Source: Auritidibacter sp. Marseille-P8566 (GTDB taxonomy: Bacteria > Actinomycetota > Actinomycetes > Actinomycetales > Microbacteriaceae). Taken from it: a stretch of DNA of 64,000 bases. The DNA lies in NCBI GenBank assembly GCA_945895375.1, contig CAMDEE010000004.1, positions 81,949 through 145,948 of the forward strand, written 5' to 3'. The translations under genes were made by a program, and so were the position numbers. The notes under the pieces were generated by a model. It had not been told where the DNA came from. It saw only the letters and a program-made list of their open reading frames with translations, and did no database searches. Of this stretch, positions 52,557-60,540 are shown piece by piece (the stretch's first letter is position 1; each line of letters opens with the position of its first letter).

Positions 52557-55500
52557 GATGAGAATCAGGTCTCCTGACTCGACAGACTGGGTCTTCCCGA
52601 TAGCTAAACGCCTGACAATACCTGCAATATTCGAGGTAATGGTGGCTTCCATCTTCATGGCTTCAATGGTGGCAATCGGCTGGCCTAGGGCCACAGGAGT
52701 GCCCTCAACGACCTGGAGGGTCACTACCCCAGCAAATGGGGCGGCCACTTCAGCAGGGTTAGCTGGGTTAGCCTTCTCCGCCACAACAACATCTGAGGCT
52801 ATCTTCTTGTCCCTGATGTTCAGAGGTCTCAGCTGGCCGTTGAGGGTCGCCATGACAGTCCTGAAGCCCTTGGTGTCGGGGCTACCGATGGCCTCAAGCC
52901 CAACAAAGATTCGAACTCCCCTAGAGATCTCAATAACGTGCTCGTGGCCCTGTTCAAGCCCGTAGAGGTAATCCAGTGTGTCAACAGAGTCAAGATTCCC
53001 AAAGGTTGCTCTTGCCTTCTCAAAGTCCTTGGTCGGGCCTGGGAATAGAAGTCTGTTGAGGGTGCTTCTTCTAGCCCCAGCATCAAGAGACCTCAAAGCC
53101 TCAAGGTCCTCTTTCGACACTTCAGTGATGCCGAACTTAGGGCTCTTACCTTGAAGGACTTTAGTTCTGAATGGCTCAGGCCAACCTCCGGGAAGATCGC
53201 CTAGTTCACCTGCCATGAAGCCAATAACAGAATCTGGAATGTCGTAGTTTTGCGGGTTCTCAGCAAAGTCCGCTGGGTCTGCATTAACAGCCACCAGATG
53301 AAGAGCTAGATCTCCAACCACCTTGGATGAAGGAGTTACCTTAGGAGGTCTACCTAGGATCTGGTTAGCAGCTGCATACATGTCTTCAACACGCTCAAAC
53401 TGATTACCAAGGCCAAGAGCAATAGCCTGCTGTCTCAGGTTACTTAGCTGACCACCTGGAATCTCATGTCTGTATACGCGCCCTGTTGGTCCAGGTAATC
53501 CAGATTCAAATGGTGCATAGACATTTCTAACAGCTTCCCAATATGGTTCTAGAGCAGTTATCTCATCAAGAGATATACCCGAGTCACGTTCAGTGTTAGC
53601 AAGAGCTGCAACTAGCGCAGAAGCAGAAGGTTGGCTAGTTGTTCCTGCCATTGGAGCAGAGGCAACATCAACTGCGTCAACACCAGCATCGATGGCAGCC
53701 ATTAGAGTGGCTAGCTGACCACCTGCGGTGTCGTGAGTGTGTAAGTGAATAGGAACATCAAACTCTGCACGAAGTGCTGTGACTAACTTGGCGGCAGCCT
53801 GAGGTCTTAGAAGGCCTGCCATGTCCTTGATTGCGATGATGTGTGCACCTGCATCAACAATCTGTTTGGCAAGTTTTAGATAGTAATCAAGTGTGTATAG
53901 ATCTTCTTTAGGGTCAAGTAAATCTCCTGTGTAACAGATTCCAACTTCAGCAACTGCAGTCTTTGTCTTTAGAACAGCATCGATGGCTGGAATCATCTGG
54001 TTCACATCATTTAGTGCATCAAAGATTCTAAAGATGTCCACTCCAGCATCAGCTGCTTCTTTCACGAAAGCATCTGTTACTTCAACTGGGTACGGTGTGT
54101 AACCAACAGTGTTTCTACCGCGCAAAAGCATCTGAATACAAATATTCGGCATTGCTTGGCGAAGAGAAACAAGTCTTGCCCAAGGATCTTCACCTAGGAA
54201 ACGAAGTGCAACATCGTAGGTTGCCCCTCCCCATGCCTCAACTGAGAATAGCTTGCTAAGAATTCTTGCTTCGTATGGAGCCACTTGAACTAAGTCACGA
54301 CTTCTAACTCTGGTTGCCAGAAGTGATTGGTGAGCATCTCTAAATGTTGTGTCTGTAATTGCAACAGCAACTTGGTTTCTTAGTGCATCAGCAAAACCCT
54401 TAGGACCGAGTTCAAGCAGCTGCTGTCTAGAACCTGATGGGGCTTCTTTCATTAGATCAATCTTCGGCAATTTGTTTGCCGGTGAGGATAGATTTCCTCT
54501 AGCCCCGTAAGGCTGATTCACAGTAACCTCAGCAAGCCAGTTGAGAATCTTGGTTCCACGGTCAAGCGAAGGATAAGAGTTTAGAAGCTCAGGTCTTTCG
54601 TCAATAAAGGCTGTGCTTAGTTCACCTTTTCTAAAGCTTGGATCTGACAGGACTCCCTGAAGGAAAGCGATGTTGGTTGATACGCCTCTAATTCTGAACT
54701 CAGCAAGTGATCGGGAGGCTCTACTCACAGCAGTAGATAAATCTCTACCTCTGGTGATGAGCTTTACCAGAAGTGAATCGAAGTAAGGGCTTACTTCGCT
54801 ACCGGTTGCAGTTGTTCCACCGTCAAGACGGATACCTGCTCCACCAGGAGAACGGTAGGTGGTTATCTTTCCAGTGTCCGGTCTAAAGCCTGCTGAAGGG
54901 TCCTCAGTTGTGATGCGGCATTGAATAGCAAAGCCGTGCATTTCAATCTTGTCCTGGGTAAGTCCCAGTTCAACTAGAGACTCCCCTGCAGCAATTCTCA
55001 TTTGTGACTGAACTAGATCAACCTCGGTAATTTCTTCAGTAACTGTGTGTTCAACCTGAATACGAGGATTCATTTCAATGAAGACATGCTTGCCTGCGTT
55101 AGGCCCAACGGTATCAATCAGGAATTCGACTGTTCCAGCATTTAGGTAACCGATTTCCTTAGCGAACGCAATTGCATCTTTGTAAAGTTCTTGACGAAGA
55201 GTTTCGTCAAGGTTAGGAGCAGGGGCGATCTCAACGACTTTTTGGTTACGTCTTTGAACAGAGCAGTCACGTTCAAAAAGATGAACAATGTTTCCTTGGC
55301 TATCAGCAAGAATCTGAACTTCAATGTGTCTAGGTCTAAGCACAGCTTGCTCAAGAAAAACTCTTGCATCGCCAAATGCGCTTTCAGCTTCGCGCATCGC
55401 CTCACCGAGAGCACCTCTTAGTTCTGATTCTTCAGCAACTCGGCGCATTCCCCGGCCACCACCACCGGCTACTGCTTTAACAAACAGTGGAAAACTGAAA

Positions 55501-55949
55501 CCAACTGAAGCCTGAACTAATTCGTCGATGTCAGCTGATTGAATGGAAGATTTTAAAACTGGAACATTAGCGGCGATGGCAGCTTCTTTAGCATTTACTT
55601 TGTTTCCTGCAAGTTCAAGAACATGAGAACCAGGACCGATGAAGACAATTCCGTTAGCAGCTGCTGCCTCTGCTAAGTGAGGGTTTTCTGAAAGGAATCC
55701 ATAGCCTGGGTAAATTGCATCTGCCCCGCACTCAATAGCCACCCTGATGATCTCGTCAACATCTAGATAAGCCCTAACTGGATGGCCTAGTTCACCAATC
55801 TGATAGGCCTCATCAGCTTTTAGTCTGTGAGACGAATTTCTATCTTCGTATGCAAAAACGGCTACTGTCTTAGCCCCTAGCTCGTAGGCAGCGCGAAACG
55901 CCCTGATGGCTATCTCGCCTCTATTGGCGACCAGAATCTTTTTGAACAC
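52542..55949 (-). CDS. pyc: Pyruvate carboxylase
   Basis: This biotin enzyme makes oxaloacetate from pyruvate and bicarbonate to refill the TCA cycle. It has 1135 residues in the usual order: biotin carboxylase (1 to about 450, with G-G-G-G-R-G-M), carboxyltransferase (about 530-800, D-T-T-F-R-D-A-H-Q-S-L and metal-binding H-L-H-T-H-D), and a C-terminal biotin domain with E-A-M-K-M-E. The start is GTG with AGGA upstream. It is divergent from the ParA-type gene across 68 bases. Confidence 0.98.
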   Translation of the reverse strand: MFKKILVANRGEIAIRAFRAAYELGAKTVAVFAYEDRNSSHRLKADEAYQIGELGHPVRAYLDVDEIIRVAIECGADAIYPGYGFLSENPHLAEAAAANGIVFIGPGSHVLELAGNKVNAKEAAIAANVPVLKSSIQSADIDELVQASVGFSFPLFVKAVAGGGGRGMRRVAEESELRGALGEAMREAESAFGDARVFLEQAVLRPRHIEVQILADSQGNIVHLFERDCSVQRRNQKVVEIAPAPNLDETLRQELYKDAIAFAKEIGYLNAGTVEFLIDTVGPNAGKHVFIEMNPRIQVEHTVTEEITEVDLVQSQMRIAAGESLVELGLTQDKIEMHGFAIQCRITTEDPSAGFRPDTGKITTYRSPGGAGIRLDGGTTATGSEVSPYFDSLLVKLITRGRDLSTAVSRASRSLAEFRIRGVSTNIAFLQGVLSDPSFRKGELSTAFIDERPELLNSYPSLDRGTKILNWLAEVTVNQPYGARGNLSSPANKLPKIDLMKEAPSGSRQQLLELGPKGFADALRNQVAVAITDTTFRDAHQSLLATRVRSRDLVQVAPYEARILSKLFSVEAWGGATYDVALRFLGEDPWARLVSLRQAMPNICIQMLLRGRNTVGYTPYPVEVTDAFVKEAADAGVDIFRIFDALNDVNQMIPAIDAVLKTKTAVAEVGICYTGDLLDPKEDLYTLDYYLKLAKQIVDAGAHIIAIKDMAGLLRPQAAAKLVTALRAEFDVPIHLHTHDTAGGQLATLMAAIDAGVDAVDVASAPMAGTTSQPSASALVAALANTERDSGISLDEITALEPYWEAVRNVYAPFESGLPGPTGRVYRHEIPGGQLSNLRQQAIALGLGNQFERVEDMYAAANQILGRPPKVTPSSKVVGDLALHLVAVNADPADFAENPQNYDIPDSVIGFMAGELGDLPGGWPEPFRTKVLQGKSPKFGITEVSKEDLEALRSLDAGARRSTLNRLLFPGPTKDFEKARATFGNLDSVDTLDYLYGLEQGHEHVIEISRGVRIFVGLEAIGSPDTKGFRTVMATLNGQLRPLNIRDKKIASDVVVAEKANPANPAEVAAPFAGVVTLQVVEGTPVALGQPIATIEAMKMEATITSNIAGIVRRLAIGKTQSVESGDLILIVEPQ

Positions 55950-56005
55950 GAGTTCCTAACTAAAGGCAAACGGACTAAATAGTGGCTTGCACATAAATCA
56001 AAAGG

Positions 56006-56017
56006 TAGCCTAGACGA
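56006..56017 (+). promoter_or_regulatory. Leaderless -10 element of the ParA-type gene
   Basis: TAGCCT (56006-56011) is followed by six bases and the GTG at 56018. No ribosome site is present. Confidence 0.55.
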
Positions 56018-57067
56018 GTGCATGTATTAAGCGTTAGTGCCCTTAAGGGCGGAGTTGGTAAGACCACTGTTACTTTGGGTCTTGCCTCTGCCGCCATGGC
56101 TAAGGGCCTTAGAACATTGGTGATCGACTTAGATCCCCAGTGCAACGCTAGCAATTGTTTAGGTGCGGTTGGGGAATTTGAACACTCAGCAGCTGAAGTC
56201 ATCAAGAAACCCCGACACAACTCTGTGTTGAAAGCAATTGTAGCCTCATCTTGGGCCAAGGGACAGACAGGCCGCCTCGACATCATGGCAGCTAACCCGA
56301 GGCTGAGCCTCCGAAACACCACGAAGCCTTCCTTCAAGTCCCTTTGGAACCTTGAGCAAGCCCTTGCCAAGATCGAGGCAGATTACGACCTTGTCCTAAT
56401 CGATACTCCCCCAAGCATGAATGCCCTAACCCGAATGGCTTGGGTTGCTAGCGATAGGGTGCTTATTGTTTCTGAACCATCCATCAACGCTCTTCTAGGA
56501 GTAGAAAATGCCATGAAGGCGTTCACAGAACTGCGCAGAAGCGTGAACCGACAAGTTTCGTTATTTGGTATTGTCATCAACCGACTACGCCCTAGCGTTG
56601 CTGAACACCAATATCGTGTGAATGAACTTGAAGAGACCTACGGTGATTTCTTGTTGAACCCAGCTTTTGAAGAGAAGTCTGCCGTTCAACAATCTCAGGG
56701 TGCTGGAAGATCAATCCACTCTTGGCCTGGCCAGAGTGCCGCCAAGATTGCTATTCAGTTTGATTCCCTACTTGAACAAGCTCAAGAGTCTTTTGCCTCA
56801 GAAGACATGAGAAGACTTGAAACCACCCGCAAGTCCGCTGCTAGAAACAGGCATGCCAAGCGCACCCGTGAGGTGGGAGTTGCAGTTCCTCAACAGACAA
56901 GAAGATCAGTTGAACAGGAAGAAGTTATTGCTCCGAGAATCGAGATGGTTGATGCTCAGCCGGTTTCGCCTGAATATCAGGACAAATGGAATGAAGTTCT
57001 AAGACAAACTATGACTAGAAAACAGCTCAGAGCATTTGCTGATCAAAAAGACAATCAGGAAGACTAA
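56018..57067 (+). CDS. ParA family ATPase
   Basis: This 349-residue protein has the deviant Walker A K-G-G-V-G-K-T-T at residues 11-18, D-L-D-P-Q-C-N-A and L-I-D-T-P-P-S, as in chromosome and plasmid ParA proteins. A C-terminal tail of about 90 residues is rich in Arg, Lys and Gln. No parB or parS-like gene is nearby, so this is an orphan. It is not the ori-proximal ParA by context. The start is GTG and probably leaderless. Its stop overlaps the MerR gene stop by four bases. Confidence 0.85.
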   Translation: MHVLSVSALKGGVGKTTVTLGLASAAMAKGLRTLVIDLDPQCNASNCLGAVGEFEHSAAEVIKKPRHNSVLKAIVASSWAKGQTGRLDIMAANPRLSLRNTTKPSFKSLWNLEQALAKIEADYDLVLIDTPPSMNALTRMAWVASDRVLIVSEPSINALLGVENAMKAFTELRRSVNRQVSLFGIVINRLRPSVAEHQYRVNELEETYGDFLLNPAFEEKSAVQQSQGAGRSIHSWPGQSAAKIAIQFDSLLEQAQESFASEDMRRLETTRKSAARNRHAKRTREVGVAVPQQTRRSVEQEEVIAPRIEMVDAQPVSPEYQDKWNEVLRQTMTRKQLRAFADQKDNQED

Positions 57068-57672
57068 ACTGCTTTTTTCTTTAGGCGACGAAGAGTAAGT
57101 TCGTCCATTTCCTCCAGGTACGAAGGATTGATGTTTACCAAGGTGGCTTCGACTTCACCCAATACTCGACCAACTGAAATACCAAACACACCTTGACCTT
57201 TATCAATAAGGTCAATTACCTGATCGCCTGATGTGCATAGGTATACCTTTGCTCCATCTGAAATCAAAGTAATCTTGGCAAGATCTCCAATGCCCGCTTG
57301 TCTAAGCTCGACAATCGCTTTTCTAATCTGTTGAAGTGATACTCCTGCATCTAGAAACTTCTTCACGAGTTTTAGAACCAAGATATCGCGGAAAGAATAC
57401 AAACGTTGTGATCCTGAACCAGATGCTTCACGAACGCTCGGTTGCACTAGAGCGCTTCTGTCCCAGTAATCTAACTGGCGGTAACTGATTCCTGAAGCTC
57501 TAGCTGCTGAGTGTCCACCGTAGCCAACATTCGGGTCATGCCAAGGTTGTTCTTCAGAAAATAGTTCATCTTGAAGGTATGCAAAATCACTAGCCTTACT
57601 GAGGTTAATACGGCCAGTTTCAGTTGTTGGTTCGTCTCTTTTAGAACTTGAACCTGACTTGTTTTCTTCCAT
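57064..57672 (-). CDS. MerR family regulator (Rv1830-like)
   Basis: This 202-residue regulator has a MerR-type winged helix (about 53-115, with S-Y-R-Q-L-D-Y-W-D-R). No metal-binding Cys pattern is seen. By position after GarA and an FtsR-type gene it matches Rv1830 of Mycobacterium. The ATG has GAGAGGAGG upstream. A 7-bp palindrome lies 27-45 bases before the start and could be its own operator. Confidence 0.87.
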   Translation of the reverse strand: MEENKSGSSSKRDEPTTETGRINLSKASDFAYLQDELFSEEQPWHDPNVGYGGHSAARASGISYRQLDYWDRSALVQPSVREASGSGSQRLYSFRDILVLKLVKKFLDAGVSLQQIRKAIVELRQAGIGDLAKITLISDGAKVYLCTSGDQVIDLIDKGQGVFGISVGRVLGEVEATLVNINPSYLEEMDELTLRRLKKKAV

Positions 57673-57698
57673 TCTGGCCTCCTCTCGGCTTCTATGAA

Positions 57699-57717
57699 GT
57701 TCAAGTAGACCTTGAAC
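57699..57717 (-). promoter_or_regulatory. Palindromic operator candidate upstream of the MerR gene
   Basis: GTTCAAG (57699-57705) and CTTGAAC (57711-57717) form a perfect 7-bp inverted repeat with a 5-base centre. MerR-family operators are dyads of about this size, so self-regulation is plausible. Which of the two local MerR proteins would bind is unknown. Confidence 0.5.
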
Positions 57718-57782
57718 CTTTTCTTAATTCTTGCGGTTACTACTGACTTAGTCGGGTTAATATTCTTCTTCGGCGTGTCGCG

Positions 57783-58466
57783 TTAGTCGATTTTATCGAT
57801 AACAGACCTGATTAGTTCAGATCTAATTACCGCAAAATGAGACTCAATCTCACTGGCATACTCTGCAGCCCTTGATTTGGCTGATGGATCGCGCTGCTTC
57901 TTTACACTTGCAACCACTCCATTGATCAAACCTAAGTCTCTATCAGCAGCAATCTTGATGCCACGAAGGTGCCTAGCGGAGATTCCAAAGCGAGATAACT
58001 GCATCAGTGACCTGGCAATTTCAATGTCGCTGAACTCGAAAGGACCAGCTGAGATAAGTGAGTTAGCTTGGGCTTCAGCAAGTAGTGTCTCGTTGATGCC
58101 AGACTCTGCAACCAATTCAAGTTTTGAGAATTTGCGGTTAACGCTTGGCCGTCTAGTGCCGGTTGGCAGTGATGGTTGCTTGCCTGCATCTAGATCATCA
58201 AGGTAGGACTTGATCACTCGAAGTGGAAGGAACTTGTCACGCTGCAGTTCAAGAACGAGCTTCAAGCGCTCAATGTCTGAATCACTGAATTTTCTGTAGC
58301 CAGATTCAGTGCGATGAGGATTAACCAGACCTTGCTCTTCTAGGAAACGAATCTTAGAAGGGCTTAGATCCGCAAAATCCGGTTTTAGTAATTCAATTAC
58401 TCGACCAATAGTTGAAAGCTTTAGTGCTCTTGCACCAAACAAACTAGTTACTTCACTGCTTGCCAT
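57783..58466 (-). CDS. ftsR: MerR family division regulator FtsR
   Basis: This 227-residue regulator has an N-terminal MerR helix-turn-helix (about 15-85; S-P-S-K-I-R-F-L-E-E-Q-G-L, Y-R-K-F-S-D-S-D). Directly after GarA, it matches Rv1828 and the Corynebacterium FtsR, which activates ftsZ. The C-terminal part is helical and of unknown ligand. It begins two bases after the garA stop, so it is cotranscribed. Confidence 0.88.
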   Translation of the reverse strand: MASSEVTSLFGARALKLSTIGRVIELLKPDFADLSPSKIRFLEEQGLVNPHRTESGYRKFSDSDIERLKLVLELQRDKFLPLRVIKSYLDDLDAGKQPSLPTGTRRPSVNRKFSKLELVAESGINETLLAEAQANSLISAGPFEFSDIEIARSLMQLSRFGISARHLRGIKIAADRDLGLINGVVASVKKQRDPSAKSRAAEYASEIESHFAVIRSELIRSVIDKID

Positions 58467-58468
58467 TG

Positions 58469-58912
58469 TTAGGCGTCTTTCTTAGATGAGTAGTAGGTGA
58501 AGTGATACTTACCAACCTGAACTTCTGCCCCGTTGAACAATTCTGCTGATTCAACGCGATTACCTTCAAAGTAGGTGCCGTTAAGTGAAGTGAGATCCTT
58601 GATGCTGAATACTGCACCGCTTCTAGATATTTCTGAATGTTTTCTAGATACAGTTACGTCATCTAGGAAAATGTCTGCGTTTGGGTGGCGACCAATTGTG
58701 ACTAAATCAGCATCAAGAAGGAATCTTGCACCTTTGTTTGGACCTCTTCTAACAATCAGAAGTGAGTTGCCTGAAGGAAGCGCATCAACAGCTTGCTGCT
58801 CTTCATCAGTTAGCGCATTAGCGTCAACCGGAATTAGTGTCTCGGAGAAATTGCGAGTGGCATCAACTTCGTCAGCGTGGTCCTGCTGCTTGCCATCGTT
58901 GAACTCGTTCAC
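58469..58912 (-). CDS. garA: FHA domain protein of the GarA/OdhI family
   Basis: GarA/OdhI inhibits 2-oxoglutarate dehydrogenase and adjusts glutamate metabolism; phosphorylation by Ser/Thr kinases turns it off. It has 147 residues. The FHA domain (about 48-142) has G-R-H-P-N-A-D-I-F, V-S-R-K-H-S and L-N-G-T-Y. The N-terminal switch of known members has tandem Thr in E-T-T-S-V-F. Here the aligned region reads A-T-R-N-F-S-E-T-L (T19 and T25), so the switch may differ. The start is GTG after GAAGGAG. Confidence 0.9.
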   Translation of the reverse strand: MNEFNDGKQQDHADEVDATRNFSETLIPVDANALTDEEQQAVDALPSGNSLLIVRRGPNKGARFLLDADLVTIGRHPNADIFLDDVTVSRKHSEISRSGAVFSIKDLTSLNGTYFEGNRVESAELFNGAEVQVGKYHFTYYSSKKDA

Positions 58913-58941
58913 TTCATCTCCTTCTTAGAGACAAGAATACT

Positions 58942-59529
58942 TCAAGTTAACCTAGCTGTTTTCCGGATGTTATAAACCTGTCGTAAATAGACTGCCCCAG
59001 CCCACCAGTAGAGCCAGATACCCCAGAAGGCAAAGCCCCAAGCTAGCGGATATATGAAAACAGCCGATCCCGACCCCAATACATCAGGTAGCAGCATCAG
59101 TGGGAAGGCATAGAGCAAAGCAAAAGTGCCGGCTTTGCCTGAGTAATTGACTGGCAGTGGTCCGTAGCCAACCTTAGCCAAGATAGGGAGAGTGAAAAAC
59201 AGCATGATGTCCCTGCTGACGATTACAAATACCAACCACCATGGCACCTTTTCGGTTATGGCTAGACCCAATAGCGATGCCAGGATGAACAACCTGTCTG
59301 CTGCCGGATCAAGAAGCTGGCCTAACCTGGACATTTGATTCAGCTTGCGTGCAAGATAGCCATCAAGCCAGTCAGTAAAGCTTGAAAATGCAAGAACAGA
59401 GAAAGCCAAAAGATTTTCATCAATAAGAATCAACCACAGAAACACTGGCACAAGCGCTAAGCGTAAAGCGCTCAACACGTTAGGCCACGTGAGCACTTTA
59501 TCGCTCAACTGTAGATTCTGACTCGGCAT
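58942..59529 (-). CDS. pgsA: CDP-alcohol phosphatidyltransferase
   Basis: This membrane enzyme joins CDP-diacylglycerol to an alcohol, probably glycerol 3-phosphate or phosphatidylglycerol. It has 195 residues and about five helices. The catalytic signature D-G-x2-A-R-x8-G-x3-D-x3-D is complete in D-G-Y-L-A-R...G-Q-L-L-D-P-A-A-D. It matches pgsA2 (Rv1822) by position near garA. No ribosome site precedes the ATG, and a TAATCT hexamer lies six bases upstream. Confidence 0.9.
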   Translation of the reverse strand: MPSQNLQLSDKVLTWPNVLSALRLALVPVFLWLILIDENLLAFSVLAFSSFTDWLDGYLARKLNQMSRLGQLLDPAADRLFILASLLGLAITEKVPWWLVFVIVSRDIMLFFTLPILAKVGYGPLPVNYSGKAGTFALLYAFPLMLLPDVLGSGSAVFIYPLAWGFAFWGIWLYWWAGAVYLRQVYNIRKTARLT

Positions 59530-59541
59530 GCACTTAGATTA
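59530..59541 (-). promoter_or_regulatory. Leaderless -10 element of pgsA
   Basis: On the minus strand TAATCT (59536-59541) is followed by six bases and the ATG at 59529. No ribosome site is present. Confidence 0.6.
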
Positions 59542-59699
59542 TCTGCATTCGCTTGGCTAGCGGGTTTTCAACCCACGCCTAAAAGTCTCCAGTTCAAAGT
59601 TGTGCACTGTATCCAGTTGCCTCTGATGCCTCAGAATTCTGGGTCTGATCTAGTTGTTCCAGAAAACAGATTGTTGAAGCTGCCCGCAGGATTTGCCCG

Positions 59700-60353
59700 C
59701 TATTCAATTCCCGTAAATGGAATAAAAGCTGCAAGAGTGGCGGTGAACGCAAAGATACCTAGGGAAATCAAAGAAATAACAAACTTTGTTTGGCTACGAG
59801 TGACCACGGCCGCAACACCCAAAAGAAACAAGCAAATCGCCATCAATACGGTGTAAAGAATTAGCTTGTCTGCATGAGTATTGAACACATCACCCTGTTT
59901 AGTCTGATCCTCGGCCGCTACACTCTTTTCTTCGTATGGGCCGAAAAGGAAATCTAAGTATTGCTCGTCTTCTTGTGGAGAGATGTACTCGCCAGTCAAA
60001 TCACGTTCAGCTGCAGCTCGATCAATTGCTTCTCCGAACTCCGCAGAGACGCCACCGAAATAGAGTGCGTCATATTTCTCTTTTGCCAGCTCCGAAACCG
60101 ATGAGTTAGACGAAATCTCGACATTCAGCTGATCCAAAGCTACTAACGTCTGCGCGTCCTGCGCGTATTGTTGGTTTGCTTCGAGATACATTGACTCCGC
60201 CTCAGTCTTCATATTTTGAGCCACTGTGTACTCTTTGAACATTTTTGAGTCATACAACGACGCCTGAAAAGAAACATAAGCTGTCGAGACTGAGACAATT
60301 CCCAATAGAGTTACGATTATTAGTTCTGAAAATTTCTGAAACCAGGCGAACAT
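59700..60353 (-). CDS. Unrecognised membrane protein
   Basis: I do not recognise this 217-residue protein. It has one hydrophobic helix near the N-terminus (about 8-29), a hydrophilic, acidic and Gln/Glu-rich central part (about 30-160) with heptad-like stretches, and two C-terminal helices (about 163-185 and 191-212). No Cys pair, enzyme motif or signal cleavage site is evident. The ATG has a strong AGAAGGAG. It stands alone between pgsA and der, with non-coding gaps of 170 and 187 bases, which suggests an accessory gene. Confidence 0.8.
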   Translation of the reverse strand: MFAWFQKFSELIIVTLLGIVSVSTAYVSFQASLYDSKMFKEYTVAQNMKTEAESMYLEANQQYAQDAQTLVALDQLNVEISSNSSVSELAKEKYDALYFGGVSAEFGEAIDRAAAERDLTGEYISPQEDEQYLDFLFGPYEEKSVAAEDQTKQGDVFNTHADKLILYTVLMAICLFLLGVAAVVTRSQTKFVISLISLGIFAFTATLAAFIPFTGIE

Positions 60354-60493
60354 TGAAACTCCTTCTAGGCGAGTACATCGTTATGAAATCAAGCCCTGGG
60401 GCCTAAACTCCTCCTAGAGAGTATCAGCCCAAGTGAGATGCCGCTTGACTCTAAATGTTTCATTTTCGTTATGTTTGAGTAGTTTCGGCAAGT

Positions 60494-60518
60494 AAAAATC
60501 CAGACCCATTTGAGGTCT
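60494..60518 (-). terminator. Rho-independent terminator of der
   Basis: A 5-bp stem AGACC/GGTCT (60514-60518 with 60502-60506) and a seven-base loop are followed by GGA and TTTTT on the minus strand. It lies 23 bases after the der stop. Confidence 0.65.
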
Positions 60519-60540
60519 ACCCAAGAAGCGTAAAAAGAAC

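Noticed and set aside
59560..59650. A tRNA-like look (GGGTT-TTC-AACCC hairpin and a GTTCAAA)
   Set aside because: No cloverleaf with acceptor, D and T stems can be built on either strand.
59602..59856. An 84-codon plus-strand frame near the unrecognised membrane gene
   Set aside because: It is mostly antisense to the membrane gene, which has a strong ribosome site and clear helices. The frame has neither.
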